From positions 2,976,001 through 3,040,000 of the forward strand of contig CAXXIY010000001.1 in assembly GCA_963675995.2 (NCBI GenBank): 64,000 nucleotides of DNA, written 5' to 3'. The notes under the pieces were generated by a model that saw only the letters and a list, made by a program, of their open reading frames with translations, ran no database searches and had not been told where the DNA came from. The first letter of the stretch is position 1, and each line of letters opens with the position of its first letter. The DNA comes from JAAFHB01 sp963675995 (GTDB taxonomy: Bacteria; Bacteroidota; Bacteroidia; Bacteroidales; Prolixibacteraceae). This document shows positions 51,452-61,143 of the stretch, one piece after another. A program made the translations under genes and the position numbers.

Positions 51452-54347
51452 AAAGCACGCTACTAATGGTTTTAAAGAATAATTTTTCGTCAATCGGTTT
51501 TGCAATATAAGCATCTAATCCATGAGCCAGAATAGTTTCGCGGTCGGATGTCATAGCGCTGGCAGTAAGTGCTATAATGGCGATATGGCTTAGTTTCGCA
51601 TCGTTTCGGATGATTTTAAAAGCCTCAATCCCGTCCATTCCGGGTAGGGCAACGTCCATCAAGATGAGGTTTGGCTTGTATTTCTTAGCCATTTCTATCG
51701 CGGTTGGGCCATCAATTGCTTCCAAAACAATGTAATCGTTGGCGAGCATTGCTTTTACGGTGACCATATTGTCAGGATTATCTTCCACGACCAAAACTAC
51801 CGGATTGCCTTCAATATTTTGCAATTTCTTCAGGGGCTTTAAGGGTTCCGGGAGCTCCTGAAATACCAAAGCATTGATCGCCTCAAGCAGATCAAGACGG
51901 TTCACTTCCCCTTTTTGAATCAACTGGTGTACATTATTGCGTTTTAAAAACCGGAGCTCCTCCTTGGTGATTTGTTTGGCAGAGAGTATTAAAACAGGAA
52001 TATGAGCAGTAGGTTCTGCCTCACGTAGGGTTTTAAGTACTTCAAAACCGTCGATTACAGGCATCATCAGGTCTAAAATTATGGCATCCGGAATTGTATT
52101 TGCTATGATTTTAAGCGCTTCGCAGCCATCGTGGGCAACGAGCAAACGGAAGCCGCTTCCTTCAAGTATATCTTTTATCTGAATGATTGCAGGTTCACTG
52201 TCTTCGACCAATAATATGGTTTTTAAGGGTGGTGTGGAGGGTTGGTTTGGAGAAACGGGTTTATACGGATACTTAATACCAGTTATCGCTTCGGCATGGG
52301 GTAACCTATCTTCGGAGGCCAAACTTAACGGGAGATTTAGTGTAAAAGTGGACCCTTTTCCGGGTGTACTGCTCACTGAGATGGACCCGCCAAGTAGAAT
52401 TGCATATTTCTTTGCAATGGCAAGCCCTAAACCTGTTCCGCCAAACCTGCGCGAAGTGCTCCCATCGGCTTGCCTGAATTCATCAAAGATGTGGGGCAGA
52501 TGGTTCTCCGCAATCCCAATTCCGGTGTCGATCACCTCAATGATTGTGTTATGGCCCGTTTGTCTGGTAATGATCTCTACCTTTCCCTCCTCAGTGAATT
52601 TCACTGCATTACTAATGAGGTTTTGCAGAATATGGTGGCATTTATCAAAATCGCTGATAACAAAAAGATTTTTCTCTTCACCTGTATAAAACAGTTTTAT
52701 TTTTTTCTGTTCTGCCTGTGGATTGATCATGGCAATCAGATCGGCAATCAGATTGCTTAAGTTAAACTTAGTTATTTCGATCTCCTCATGCCCCGCCTCG
52801 ATACGCGAAATGTCGAGAATATCGTTGATCAGTGAAAGCAGGTGTTTCCCATTACGTTCTATGATTTCGAGGTAGCTATACTCTTCATCGGGAATCTTTT
52901 TATCGAGCCGTCGGTTGAGTACCCCGGAAAGGGCGATCACCGAATTTAACGGTGTTCGAAGTTCATGACTCATATTCGACAAGAAGTTCGTTTTCAGCTG
53001 ACTGGCTTCATTGAGCTGTGTTTTCTGCATTTCCAGCTCTGTGTTTTGCATCAGTAATTCAGATGATTGAGAGGCCATTTCTGATTTCTGAGCTTCCAGT
53101 TCGTGGTTCTGAACTTCGAGCTGCTGCGAAAATTCTTTCATTTTGTGATAGGACAATATCCCCTCAATACGGGTGCAGAGCGTAACATGAATTCTGTCAA
53201 TTAATTGTTTTGATTTGCTGTGATACTGGTTGACACTTGCAAGTGATATTATGGCAACAACTTCATTGTCAGCAAGAATTGGAATAGTTATGATCTCACG
53301 TGGGATGAAACTCCCACTCACGGTATGAAATATAAAACGGGTTTCTTTTGCTATCTCTTTAAGATGTTGAATCTTTTGCGAGACAAGCGCTGACCCAAAT
53401 TCACCTTCCAGGGTTGATGCATCGAACGATTGTCTGGCTTTGTCATCCATCCCAATCGATTCGAAATGTACAAAAGTTGTTTTGTCATCACTCAGCAGAT
53501 AAATGGCGGCCATTTGAGAACCCGTATGTTCCGCAAGCGCATTCAGGGTGGACTGAAAGAATCTTTTTGGATCATATTCCCTGAGCATCAATGCGGCAAG
53601 ATCCGATACCCGGTTGTTAAGTTCCGTATTTTCATTGATTCCGTCTATCATCGAATTAAATGAATCAGATAAAAGGCCAAATTCATTTTGAGACTGATAA
53701 ATGCATCGGGCATTCCTCTCTCCGTTTTTAAACCGTATAGCGGTATTTGTCAAAAGCCCAACCGGTTGTCGGATACTATGAATTAGGAAATAAGCGATCA
53801 GGATGGATAACAAAATGATCACGAAGACCAATAAAATCAGTTGTTTATTCAGTGAATTTCTGAATTTCTGAGAGTTGGTGAGTAATGTTACAGCTTTGTC
53901 TTTCGCGAACAGGTCAATTTTATCAATTGTAGTCATCAGTTGATTCAAATGAACATCTGCTGAGTTCTCTTTGCAGACCAACCTCCAACTGACATAAGCT
54001 TTGTTGGCCTCTTCAATATCAGTATGCGGCCCTAAATATTGGTCATTTAGAATCTTGAATTGTTCCTGAACATTATCCTCAGCTAATTTGATGGAAACAG
54101 TTGCCTCCTGTTTTTCCTGACCATTCTTTGCCAGCATCAAATTCAATTGGCCCAATCTAAGGGTCATGATATCGGATTCAAGGGTGCCGATTGCGCTCCG
54201 GACCTTGAGCGGGTGGTTGAATAGCATCTCTGTCTGGAGGTTGATCCGGGAAGTATGCTGGTAAGCGACTACTGCCAGAATCATGACAAGCAGTATCATA
54301 GCTGTAAAACCAGCCATCAGCTGAATATCGATTCTAAGATTTTTCAT
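51441..54347 (-). CDS. Membrane hybrid histidine kinase, HAMP-GAF-HK-REC-REC
   Basis: This 968-residue protein has two membrane helices (about 10-30 and 172-192) enclosing a four-helix periplasmic domain like chemoreceptor/kinase 4HB modules. A HAMP (RQPVGLLTNTAIRFKNGERN), a GAF (AALMLREYDPKRFFQSTLNA and on) and a coiled coil follow (QVQNHELEAQKSEM and repeats). The HisKA (NMSHELRTPLNS), HATPase (VIDTGIGIAEN, GTGLGLAIAK) and two receivers (AIILDLMMPVIDG, LILMDVALPGMDG) complete it. It is the only membrane sensor among the three kinases. Its 3' end overlaps the next gene, indicating an operon. Confidence 0.93.
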   Translation of the reverse strand: MKNLRIDIQLMAGFTAMILLVMILAVVAYQHTSRINLQTEMLFNHPLKVRSAIGTLESDIMTLRLGQLNLMLAKNGQEKQEATVSIKLAEDNVQEQFKILNDQYLGPHTDIEEANKAYVSWRLVCKENSADVHLNQLMTTIDKIDLFAKDKAVTLLTNSQKFRNSLNKQLILLVFVIILLSILIAYFLIHSIRQPVGLLTNTAIRFKNGERNARCIYQSQNEFGLLSDSFNSMIDGINENTELNNRVSDLAALMLREYDPKRFFQSTLNALAEHTGSQMAAIYLLSDDKTTFVHFESIGMDDKARQSFDASTLEGEFGSALVSQKIQHLKEIAKETRFIFHTVSGSFIPREIITIPILADNEVVAIISLASVNQYHSKSKQLIDRIHVTLCTRIEGILSYHKMKEFSQQLEVQNHELEAQKSEMASQSSELLMQNTELEMQKTQLNEASQLKTNFLSNMSHELRTPLNSVIALSGVLNRRLDKKIPDEEYSYLEIIERNGKHLLSLINDILDISRIEAGHEEIEITKFNLSNLIADLIAMINPQAEQKKIKLFYTGEEKNLFVISDFDKCHHILQNLISNAVKFTEEGKVEIITRQTGHNTIIEVIDTGIGIAENHLPHIFDEFRQADGSTSRRFGGTGLGLAIAKKYAILLGGSISVSSTPGKGSTFTLNLPLSLASEDRLPHAEAITGIKYPYKPVSPNQPSTPPLKTILLVEDSEPAIIQIKDILEGSGFRLLVAHDGCEALKIIANTIPDAIILDLMMPVIDGFEVLKTLREAEPTAHIPVLILSAKQITKEELRFLKRNNVHQLIQKGEVNRLDLLEAINALVFQELPEPLKPLKKLQNIEGNPVVLVVEDNPDNMVTVKAMLANDYIVLEAIDGPTAIEMAKKYKPNLILMDVALPGMDGIEAFKIIRNDAKLSHIAIIALTASAMTSDRETILAHGLDAYIAKPIDEKLFFKTISSVLYGK

Positions 54348-54392
54348 ATTGTTAATTTGTCCGTTTTGATCTGTATCCCTTTTCCAGTATAA

Positions 54393-55277
54393 TTAGCGCA
54401 TCATTTTTTGAAATATGGCCGATTGTGGATATACTTCCCGAAAATTATTCCTTTTTAAAATTTCCCTTTCTGCTTCACCCGTAATCAGATAGCCTCCATA
54501 TGCGAGACTGTCGGTTGTTTTGTCGAGAATTTTTTTCTGATATTCCGGTTTATAGTAAAATAGGAGATTTGCGCAAACCACCAGATCGAAATCTCCAAAA
54601 ATACTTGCAGGTGGACAGCATAATTGTTCATTAAATAAATCGAATACCGAGAAGTCGATATTATTTTTCAGCTCTTGTTTTACAGCATAGATGTTACCCA
54701 TTCGAATAAACCACTGGTTTACCCGTTTTAAGTTTAGGTTATTGATGGCAACAGCTGAGTATTGGCCCCTTTGTGCCTGGTTTACCTGTGATTCACATTG
54801 ATCAGTAGCAAAGATGCGAAAATTATTCTTATTTGCATCATCATTTTTTAGTTCCTCAAGCAAAATGGCCAAACTATACGTTTCCTGTCCTGCGGCACAG
54901 GCTGCACTCCAGACACGGATCTCTTTTTGTTTGGAGTCCCCTTTTTTTGATATAACCGATGGAAGGATGATACGTTCCAGTACAGAAAATGTGAGTGGGT
55001 TACGGAAGAATTCGCTATAGTTGTTATTCAAGGAGTTAATAATAATTTTCCTTTCGTCGCTCTTTTGTTCCAGAATTGTGAAATATGCTTCGGGAGTAAC
55101 ACAGCAGGTCTCTTCGATCCTTTTCTGAAAAGCTTTTTCCAGATAGGAATCATCAAACATGGACAGGTTTACTTCCTGTCTATCTGTCAGAATATCAATT
55201 GCTTTCTTATAAGTGTGTCGCATTCCTGGCTGATTTGTATATAATGGTCGGACAGAACATCCGAATGGGTACATCAC
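54393..55277 (-). CDS. CheR-type protein-glutamate O-methyltransferase
   Basis: This is a 294-residue CheR family protein. The N-terminal helical domain has CCVTPEAYFTILEQKSDERK, and the nucleotide part has RVWSAACAAGQETYSLAILL, the CheR signature for SAM binding. FRIFATDQCESQVNQAQRGQ and VVCANLLFYYKPEYQKKIL complete it. It would methylate glutamates of receptor-like proteins. No methyl-accepting chemotaxis receptor or CheA is in this window, so its target is either elsewhere or one of the cluster kinases. It is 45 bp from the 968-residue kinase gene and probably in the same transcript. Confidence 0.9.
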   Translation of the reverse strand: MMYPFGCSVRPLYTNQPGMRHTYKKAIDILTDRQEVNLSMFDDSYLEKAFQKRIEETCCVTPEAYFTILEQKSDERKIIINSLNNNYSEFFRNPLTFSVLERIILPSVISKKGDSKQKEIRVWSAACAAGQETYSLAILLEELKNDDANKNNFRIFATDQCESQVNQAQRGQYSAVAINNLNLKRVNQWFIRMGNIYAVKQELKNNIDFSVFDLFNEQLCCPPASIFGDFDLVVCANLLFYYKPEYQKKILDKTTDSLAYGGYLITGEAEREILKRNNFREVYPQSAIFQKMMR

Positions 55278-55306
55278 CTAAAGTGAATAAGAGCTCACCA
55301 GGAATT

Positions 55307-57919
55307 TCATTGAATTTTATTCCTGACCATAAGCGCCTCATTTGCTTCTTTCAGATCGATCTCGAGCTTTTTGGCTTTGGTAATATCGGAAAATGTGATC
55401 ACCAGACCATCGATGTGATCTTCGACGGTACGATAGGGCATAATCCTTACATTAAACCACCTGTCATCGAAAGTTGAGATCTCCTTTTCGACGGGAGATA
55501 AGGTTTTAAGGACCTTCCAGGCATGGTTTTCGATTTCGGGGTATTGCATATTACTGACCAGGTCGGTAAATGGCCTTCCAATATCGGTGTTGCGCAATTT
55601 AAAAATGTTGGTTATTGAGTCGGTAAATCTGCGGATATTTAACTTCTTATCAAGAAAAAGTGTGGCAATTTGTGTACTGTTGAGGAGATTTTTCATGTCG
55701 CTGTCCGCCTTAATAAAGTCGCTTACCTTGCTTTGCAGTTCAGCATTCACTGTTTGTAATTCTTCATTCAGGCTTTGCATTTCCTCCTTTGATGTGGTTA
55801 GCTCCTCGTTTGTCGATTGCAACTCTTCATTTGTCGACTGTAACTCTTCGTTGGTTGATTTCAGTTCTTCCTGTGAGGTCTGCATCTCTTCGCGCGTGCT
55901 TTGCAAGTCTTCATAACTACGTTGAAGTTCGGTTTCCAGCTCTTTATATCTTGAATTTGCATTCCTTTTCCTGGTTTTCGGGAGTAGGTTGTCATCAGGT
56001 AACGAGGTTAACTCGTAGAACACCACCATTACCATACCTCGCAGGGAATCCGGCTTTTCGATGCGCTGAACAGTAACATCCAACAGATAGGTTTCTGCGC
56101 CATATCCAACTTTAATATTGCGAACGACCACCGACTCGAAGCTTTGCAGCGCTTTACGAAAAGAGCCTGGCAACGCTTCGCGAAGCCCTTCGCGTGCCAT
56201 TGCAAATATGTTCCAGTTAGCCTTACCGGCGATCGGTTCAAGGTATTTACCGGTTCTGCCACTGATATAAAGGATTTCACCTTTGTCGTTGACCAATACA
56301 CTGGCCGGGGCAAATCGTTGGAGCAATAACTGATCGGCCAGGAACTGTAGGTTTTCAACGATCTTAGTTTGTGTTTTGCTTTCATCCTTTATTCCACCAT
56401 TACGATGAAAGGCGCTTGGAAAATCAACTAGTTCATTTTTCAACGGGGTAACAGTGCGCCTGAAAATTTTCAATTTACTATCCAGTTCTTCAAATCCTTC
56501 AGTCTGTCCTCCAAGAGATTCTGCCGTACCAAGCACCATTATCCCATGCGGATTGAGACTGTAATTAAATAGCGCCATTAGTTTTTTTTGCAGCGGTGGT
56601 TCCATGTAAATAAGCATATTGCGGCATGTAAGCAGGTCGAGGCGGGTAAAGGGAGGGTCTTTGATCACGTTTTGTGGTGCAAAGACCACCATTTCACGAA
56701 TTGCAATTTTCACCCGGAAATATTCCCCTTCCACCACGAAAAACCGGTGAAGACGTTCGGGTGATACATCGGTGGCAATGTTTTTGGAGAAGTACCCTTT
56801 CCGGGCAATCTCAATCGAATCCTGGTCCAGATCGGTTGCAAATATTTGTAATGTCAGGTTCTTATGTTTTTTATATCTATCCATTGCCTCTTTAAAAACG
56901 ATTGCCAATGAATAGGCTTCTTCACCTGTTGAGCAGCCGGTTACCCAGGCACGCAAAATATGGCCATTGGGCATATCATCAAATATTGCCGGGAGTATAT
57001 CATCTCTTAGTTTGTCCCAGACAGCACTGTCGCGGAAGAAACTGGTCACGCCTATGAGTAATTCTTTAAAAAGGACCTCCACCTCTTTGGAATTTTCCTG
57101 TAAATATCGGACGTAATACTGGATTTTATCTATCTGATGTATCCCTTTACGCCTTTCAATGCGGCGAAATAGGGTGTTCTTTTTGTAGGCTGAGAAGTCA
57201 TGTCCCGAATGTTCACGGAGCAGAATAATGATTTTGTCGAGATTACTCTTGTTTTTACTATCAATCTCGGCATCAGGTTTTGCAACCGGTATAAACTTCA
57301 AACAGGCAATCAGTCTGTCGGGCAACTCTTCTACAGGAGCGACAACATCTGCAATTACAGCTTCAGTAGCGCAACGGGGCATCGAGTCGAATTTGGCAGA
57401 GGTAGGGGACTGAACCAGGACGATACCGTTTTGTTCTTTGATGGCTTTTACCCCCAAACTACCATCAGAACCCATTCCAGAAAGGATGATACCAATACTT
57501 TTCTCCCGTCTGTTGTCGGCTAAGGAGCGAAAGAAGATATCAATGGGCAACCGCAAGCCATGAGCTTCAATTGGCTCGAACAGGTGGAGGGCATTATTGA
57601 GCAACGACATGCTTTTGTTGGGTGGGATCACATATACGCAGTTTGGTTTCACCCTTAGCCTGTCGACGGCCTGAATAACCTCCATCGAAGTTATCCTTTG
57701 AAGAAGTTGAGGCATAATTCCAATGCGGTTTGGATCAAGATGCTGTATCACAATAAATGCCATGCCGTTATCTTTCGGCATATGGTAAAAAAATTGTTCC
57801 AGCGCTTCAAGTCCTCTGGCTGAGGCGCCAATGCCTACAACCGGAAACCGGTTTTTAATTTTTTGGTCAGTTTTTCCCCCCTGAGCGGCTTCTTCAGTTT
57901 CCGTCTTTTTGGCATTCAT
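55307..57919 (-). CDS. CheB-CheR-PAS fusion protein
   Basis: This 870-residue fusion has a CheB methylesterase domain (about 25-215): GIGASARGLEAL with Ser33, AFIVIQHLD with His, and GMGSDGSLGV with Asp. The CheR methyltransferase follows (about 230-500; SFFRDSAVWDKLRD, WVTGCSTGEEAYSLAIVFKE). A PAS-like region, a repeated helix with NEELQSTNEEL units (about 680-730), and a terminal PAS domain complete it. There is no receiver in front of CheB. Combined CheB-CheR proteins are thought to act in signalling of non-flagellar sensory systems. It begins 68 bp from the 456-residue kinase gene, likely co-transcribed. Confidence 0.92.
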   Translation of the reverse strand: MNAKKTETEEAAQGGKTDQKIKNRFPVVGIGASARGLEALEQFFYHMPKDNGMAFIVIQHLDPNRIGIMPQLLQRITSMEVIQAVDRLRVKPNCVYVIPPNKSMSLLNNALHLFEPIEAHGLRLPIDIFFRSLADNRREKSIGIILSGMGSDGSLGVKAIKEQNGIVLVQSPTSAKFDSMPRCATEAVIADVVAPVEELPDRLIACLKFIPVAKPDAEIDSKNKSNLDKIIILLREHSGHDFSAYKKNTLFRRIERRKGIHQIDKIQYYVRYLQENSKEVEVLFKELLIGVTSFFRDSAVWDKLRDDILPAIFDDMPNGHILRAWVTGCSTGEEAYSLAIVFKEAMDRYKKHKNLTLQIFATDLDQDSIEIARKGYFSKNIATDVSPERLHRFFVVEGEYFRVKIAIREMVVFAPQNVIKDPPFTRLDLLTCRNMLIYMEPPLQKKLMALFNYSLNPHGIMVLGTAESLGGQTEGFEELDSKLKIFRRTVTPLKNELVDFPSAFHRNGGIKDESKTQTKIVENLQFLADQLLLQRFAPASVLVNDKGEILYISGRTGKYLEPIAGKANWNIFAMAREGLREALPGSFRKALQSFESVVVRNIKVGYGAETYLLDVTVQRIEKPDSLRGMVMVVFYELTSLPDDNLLPKTRKRNANSRYKELETELQRSYEDLQSTREEMQTSQEELKSTNEELQSTNEELQSTNEELTTSKEEMQSLNEELQTVNAELQSKVSDFIKADSDMKNLLNSTQIATLFLDKKLNIRRFTDSITNIFKLRNTDIGRPFTDLVSNMQYPEIENHAWKVLKTLSPVEKEISTFDDRWFNVRIMPYRTVEDHIDGLVITFSDITKAKKLEIDLKEANEALMVRNKIQ

Positions 57920-57987
57920 ATGATGGGAATATTGGATTTCAAACAGGATTATTTATTTCTCCGAAAAGTAACAAAAATATCAATTCC

Positions 57988-59358
57988 TCATTTGTCTCCT
58001 ACGGGCAGGGTAAAACTAAAAATGGTTCCTTTACCTTCTTTGCTCTCTATCTGAATTTTTCCGCCATGTCTTTCTATAAAATCCTTGCATAAAATCAGTC
58101 CAAGACCTGTGCTACTTTCCCCTTCGGTTCCTATTCGATTGGTGGCGATATCCAGCCTGAAAAGGTGATCAATTCTGGTTTGATCCATACCAATACCAGT
58201 ATCCCTGATAGAAATTTGAACCAGATTTTTGGAGAGTGGTTTTGCCATAATTGTAATCTCTCCACCTCTGGGAGTAAACTTTACGGCATTGGAGACCAAA
58301 TTGCGAATGATGGAATCGAGCATATTTCCATCTGCACAAACATTCAGATCCTCTGAAATATCGATGCTAATTGTAATCTTCTTCTCCTTAGCGGCAGCGA
58401 AAATCATTTCCAAAATATCGTCGATTTTGTTTCTCAACAAATAATTGGCAGGAATAAAAGAGATTAATCCCCTTTGCATGCGTGACCACTCCAAAAGATT
58501 ACCCAACAAACTGTGTAGATTGGCGGCCGATTCTTTCATTAGGTTGGCAATCTTTTTGATCTCCTCAAGAGGCATTTGGTGTAATTCCTCCGACATCAAC
58601 TGAGTCAATCCTAAGAATCCATTAAATGGTCCGCTAAGGTCATGGGAAATAATGGAGTAGAATTTGTCTTTTTCGGCATTGACTCGCTGTAGCTCCTCAT
58701 TTTTATTTTTTAATTCTCTCTCTGCAAGTACCCGCTCATTAATATCTATCGCTGCTATAAGACATTGTTCCCTGTTTTCATCAACAATGCCTGAAAGATG
58801 TAAATAAACTGGCCCATGATTATTACATGTGAGGGCTACCTCACATGCTCCCTGTTCTAGCCCGGTAAAAAGTGATTCGATCCATTTGTTAAAGATGGCA
58901 CGGGTTGCATCGGAAACAAAAAGGTTAAACCGGCTGTTGATTAAATGGGAACGCTCTTTGCCAAGAAGTTTTGATCCATATAAATTTAGCTCAATGATAT
59001 CACCTGCTTTGGAAAGTGTAAAATACCCTGCCGGCGAAAAATCGTAAAGTTGAGTATACCTCTCAGCTGCAATTTCTACCTGTTCTTTTGCAAGTGTGAG
59101 CTCCCTATTCTGTAATTCCAGCTCTAACTGGTGCACCTCCAGCTCATAAATCAATTGTACAGTTTTTTCAATCGGCAGGTAATCTCCCGGATGACTAATG
59201 CTTCTGTCAGTAAGTAAATCCATGGCAGACGGAAACTTTTGATACAACGCTTCTGCTTTTTTGCGAAGAATGGCCTTGTTTGGAAGTCCACCTGAATTAG
59301 CACTGCGTAATTGTTCCTCTGTTAATGGTGTGGAAAACTTAAGGTTTTTACGATCCAT
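57988..59358 (-). CDS. PAS-domain sensor histidine kinase
   Basis: This soluble 456-residue kinase has an N-terminal helix, a long coiled coil (about 75-110; YELEVHQLELELQNRELTLA) and a PAS domain (PAGYFTLSKAGDIIELNLYG). The HisKA follows with FYSIISHDLSGPFNGFLGL, where the phosphoacceptor H is in ISHDL. The HATPase (LVSNAVKFTPRGG, IRDTGIGMDQTRI, STGLGLILCKDFIERHGG) ends the protein. It has no receiver domain, so it must act through a separate regulator. It is the 5'-most gene of the signalling run and may be the first in its operon. Confidence 0.92.
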   Translation of the reverse strand: MDRKNLKFSTPLTEEQLRSANSGGLPNKAILRKKAEALYQKFPSAMDLLTDRSISHPGDYLPIEKTVQLIYELEVHQLELELQNRELTLAKEQVEIAAERYTQLYDFSPAGYFTLSKAGDIIELNLYGSKLLGKERSHLINSRFNLFVSDATRAIFNKWIESLFTGLEQGACEVALTCNNHGPVYLHLSGIVDENREQCLIAAIDINERVLAERELKNKNEELQRVNAEKDKFYSIISHDLSGPFNGFLGLTQLMSEELHQMPLEEIKKIANLMKESAANLHSLLGNLLEWSRMQRGLISFIPANYLLRNKIDDILEMIFAAAKEKKITISIDISEDLNVCADGNMLDSIIRNLVSNAVKFTPRGGEITIMAKPLSKNLVQISIRDTGIGMDQTRIDHLFRLDIATNRIGTEGESSTGLGLILCKDFIERHGGKIQIESKEGKGTIFSFTLPVGDK

Positions 59359-59437
59359 AGGTAAGGGATATTAAAATTATCTCCTTTCTTAGTATAAAGT
59401 TATCACCGAAAGTTATAAATAAAATTGAAGATGTGGG

Positions 59438-60142
59438 TCACTCTTTTTCAAAAAGTGATTTATCTGCCCCACATATCGGGCAAACCCAGTCATCGGGAAG
59501 CTCAAGGAAAGAGGTTCCTGGAATAATTCCGGAGATGGGATCACCCTTTGCTTCTTCATATTCATAATGGCACAATTGACATTGCCAGACATCAGCGTTC
59601 GGCTGATTATCATTCAATAAAGCTTCTACATTTGCTTTCTCGATATAGGTCGGTGCATTTTTAGGGGAATACCCTTTTAATACTTCCCGGTAATAGCTGT
59701 AAGTGAGTGACTTAATTTTTTCGTCGATTAATCCGTTATCGATCACCTCGCCAATAAAGATCACATGTGTGCCAACTTCATAACTCTGTGTAACCTTACA
59801 CTCAAACCACGCTACCGACGAGTCTGTAACAATCGGGATTCCCGATTTTCCGCTAAAATAATGAACACCCTCGAATTTATCTGTATCCCGGCCGCTTTTA
59901 TAACCAAAATTCCCGATTAACGAAGGACTTGCTTTTTCGCTTAAAACCGAAAAGCCGAATAGACCGCTCTCTTTGATTAAGCTAGTTGTGTAATTATCCT
60001 TATTACAGCTGATTGCAAACTGTGGTGGAGTAGCGGTCACCTGAAAAAGTGTATTGGCAATATATCCCCCTTTTTTGTTTCCATACTGTGTTGAAACGAT
60101 ATACAACCCATAACTGATTTTGAAGTAAGACTCTATATTCAT
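59438..60142 (-). CDS. Flavin reductase-like protein fused to rubredoxin
   Basis: This 234-residue protein has an N-terminal flavin reductase (FMN-binding) domain of about 170 residues (QYGNKKGGYIANTLFQVTA, AISCNKDNYTTSLI, FECKVTQSYEVGTHVIFIGEV). A C-terminal rubredoxin domain follows with the iron-ligand cysteines C188/C191 and C221/C224. Such high-molecular-weight rubredoxins transfer electrons to flavodiiron or similar oxygen/NO-reducing enzymes. An inverted repeat 115 bp upstream (60257-60281) is a candidate regulatory site. No partner oxidoreductase gene is visible here. Confidence 0.93.
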   Translation of the reverse strand: MNIESYFKISYGLYIVSTQYGNKKGGYIANTLFQVTATPPQFAISCNKDNYTTSLIKESGLFGFSVLSEKASPSLIGNFGYKSGRDTDKFEGVHYFSGKSGIPIVTDSSVAWFECKVTQSYEVGTHVIFIGEVIDNGLIDEKIKSLTYSYYREVLKGYSPKNAPTYIEKANVEALLNDNQPNADVWQCQLCHYEYEEAKGDPISGIIPGTSFLELPDDWVCPICGADKSLFEKE

Positions 60143-60256
60143 TTGTTTATAATTTAATTGATTATTAGTACTTAAAAATGTAAAAATATCGAAAATAGCA
60201 TCAGGAAATAAAAGAAAGGTAAAAATAATTTTTCCGTGCCCTTGCTTAGAGTTTTT
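60143..60256. other. Leader upstream of the flavin reductase-rubredoxin gene
   Basis: This is a short AT-rich leader between the start at 60142 and the inverted repeat at 60257. It has no ORF or hairpin of note. Confidence 0.45.
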
Positions 60257-60281
60257 CTTATTTAGATGTATTCTAAATAAG
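60257..60281. promoter_or_regulatory. Perfect 9-bp inverted repeat, possible metalloregulator box
   Basis: CTTATTTAG (60257-60265) and CTAAATAAG (60273-60281) are perfectly inverted around a 7-base spacer. The style (AT-rich, about 25 bp, inverted) resembles Fur/DtxR-type boxes in general. It is 115 bp upstream of a rubredoxin gene start, a likely iron-linked gene. It has no T-run after it, so it is not a terminator. Confidence 0.45.
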
Positions 60282-60525
60282 GATAGTTTTAATTCTAACC
60301 ATCAAGATTTCATGAATTGCTACAAAAAAAGGAGGGAAACAAAATTAAATATGATTGCATTTACAAAGTTATCTGCTTTGAGTTTGGAGTTTAATATCCA
60401 CCGAACTAGCCGGCAGAAAATGTATAAGTTATCTAATAGCTGGATTACAGGTATTCTTATTACGAATTCCTTTTAAATAGTAACAGCTTCATTATAAAAA
60501 TATTACAACATTAACTTTTGTTTTT

Positions 60526-61020
60526 TTGTGTCACCTTAGGTGTACAGGCGACGGAGAAATCTTCCCAATTGTATTTACTTTTCGAATTTGTGCAGATCGA
60601 TCGTCACAATATTTGACAGTTATGCTTTCCCCGAGTCTTCAGCGTATGTTGCAGGCGACTAATTCATTTGGTGTTATGGGTTATGCGAAAAAAGCCTGGC
60701 CGAAAATGAAAGAAATGATGAAGCAGTTGGATGACTCCCATGAAAAGTTGGAATCTGAAATGTTCAAACCATGGCTCCAGAATGTGGTTAACAAAGATAA
60801 AAAAAGTAGCTGGCAACTTTTAAGGACTATTCTTCCTTCCGGAAGTGAAACCTGCGGAACTCATCTCACAGTTAATAGGAATAAAGATGCAGCTCCACTT
60901 GCATGATTCATGGCAGGCGCTGATATGGATATGAAGACTTCCCTTGCGGTTAAAGCGGGTTTAAAAACCAGAATGTGGAGAGAAGTGAAAGAAGCTATGC
61001 TCCAGATGATGGTTCGGTAA
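60526..61020 (+). pseudogene. Degraded coding-like stretch
   Basis: A 95-codon frame from ATG 60622 to 60906 (PSLQRMLQATNSFGVMGYAK and on) is followed, after frame changes, by further coding-like pieces ending at 61020 (KTSLAVKAGLKTRMWREV). No domain is recognisable. The broken frames suggest an old inactivated gene, but a short true gene at 60622-60906 cannot be excluded. Confidence 0.35.
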
Positions 61021-61143
61021 CACTGGAAATTCACGGGAGTTAAGAATATATATTTATGTATTAAATTATATACGATGACCTATTTAAATAGTATATTTAC
61101 CAATTATTTAACGGTCTGATTGTTTAACTTAAATCATAAATAT

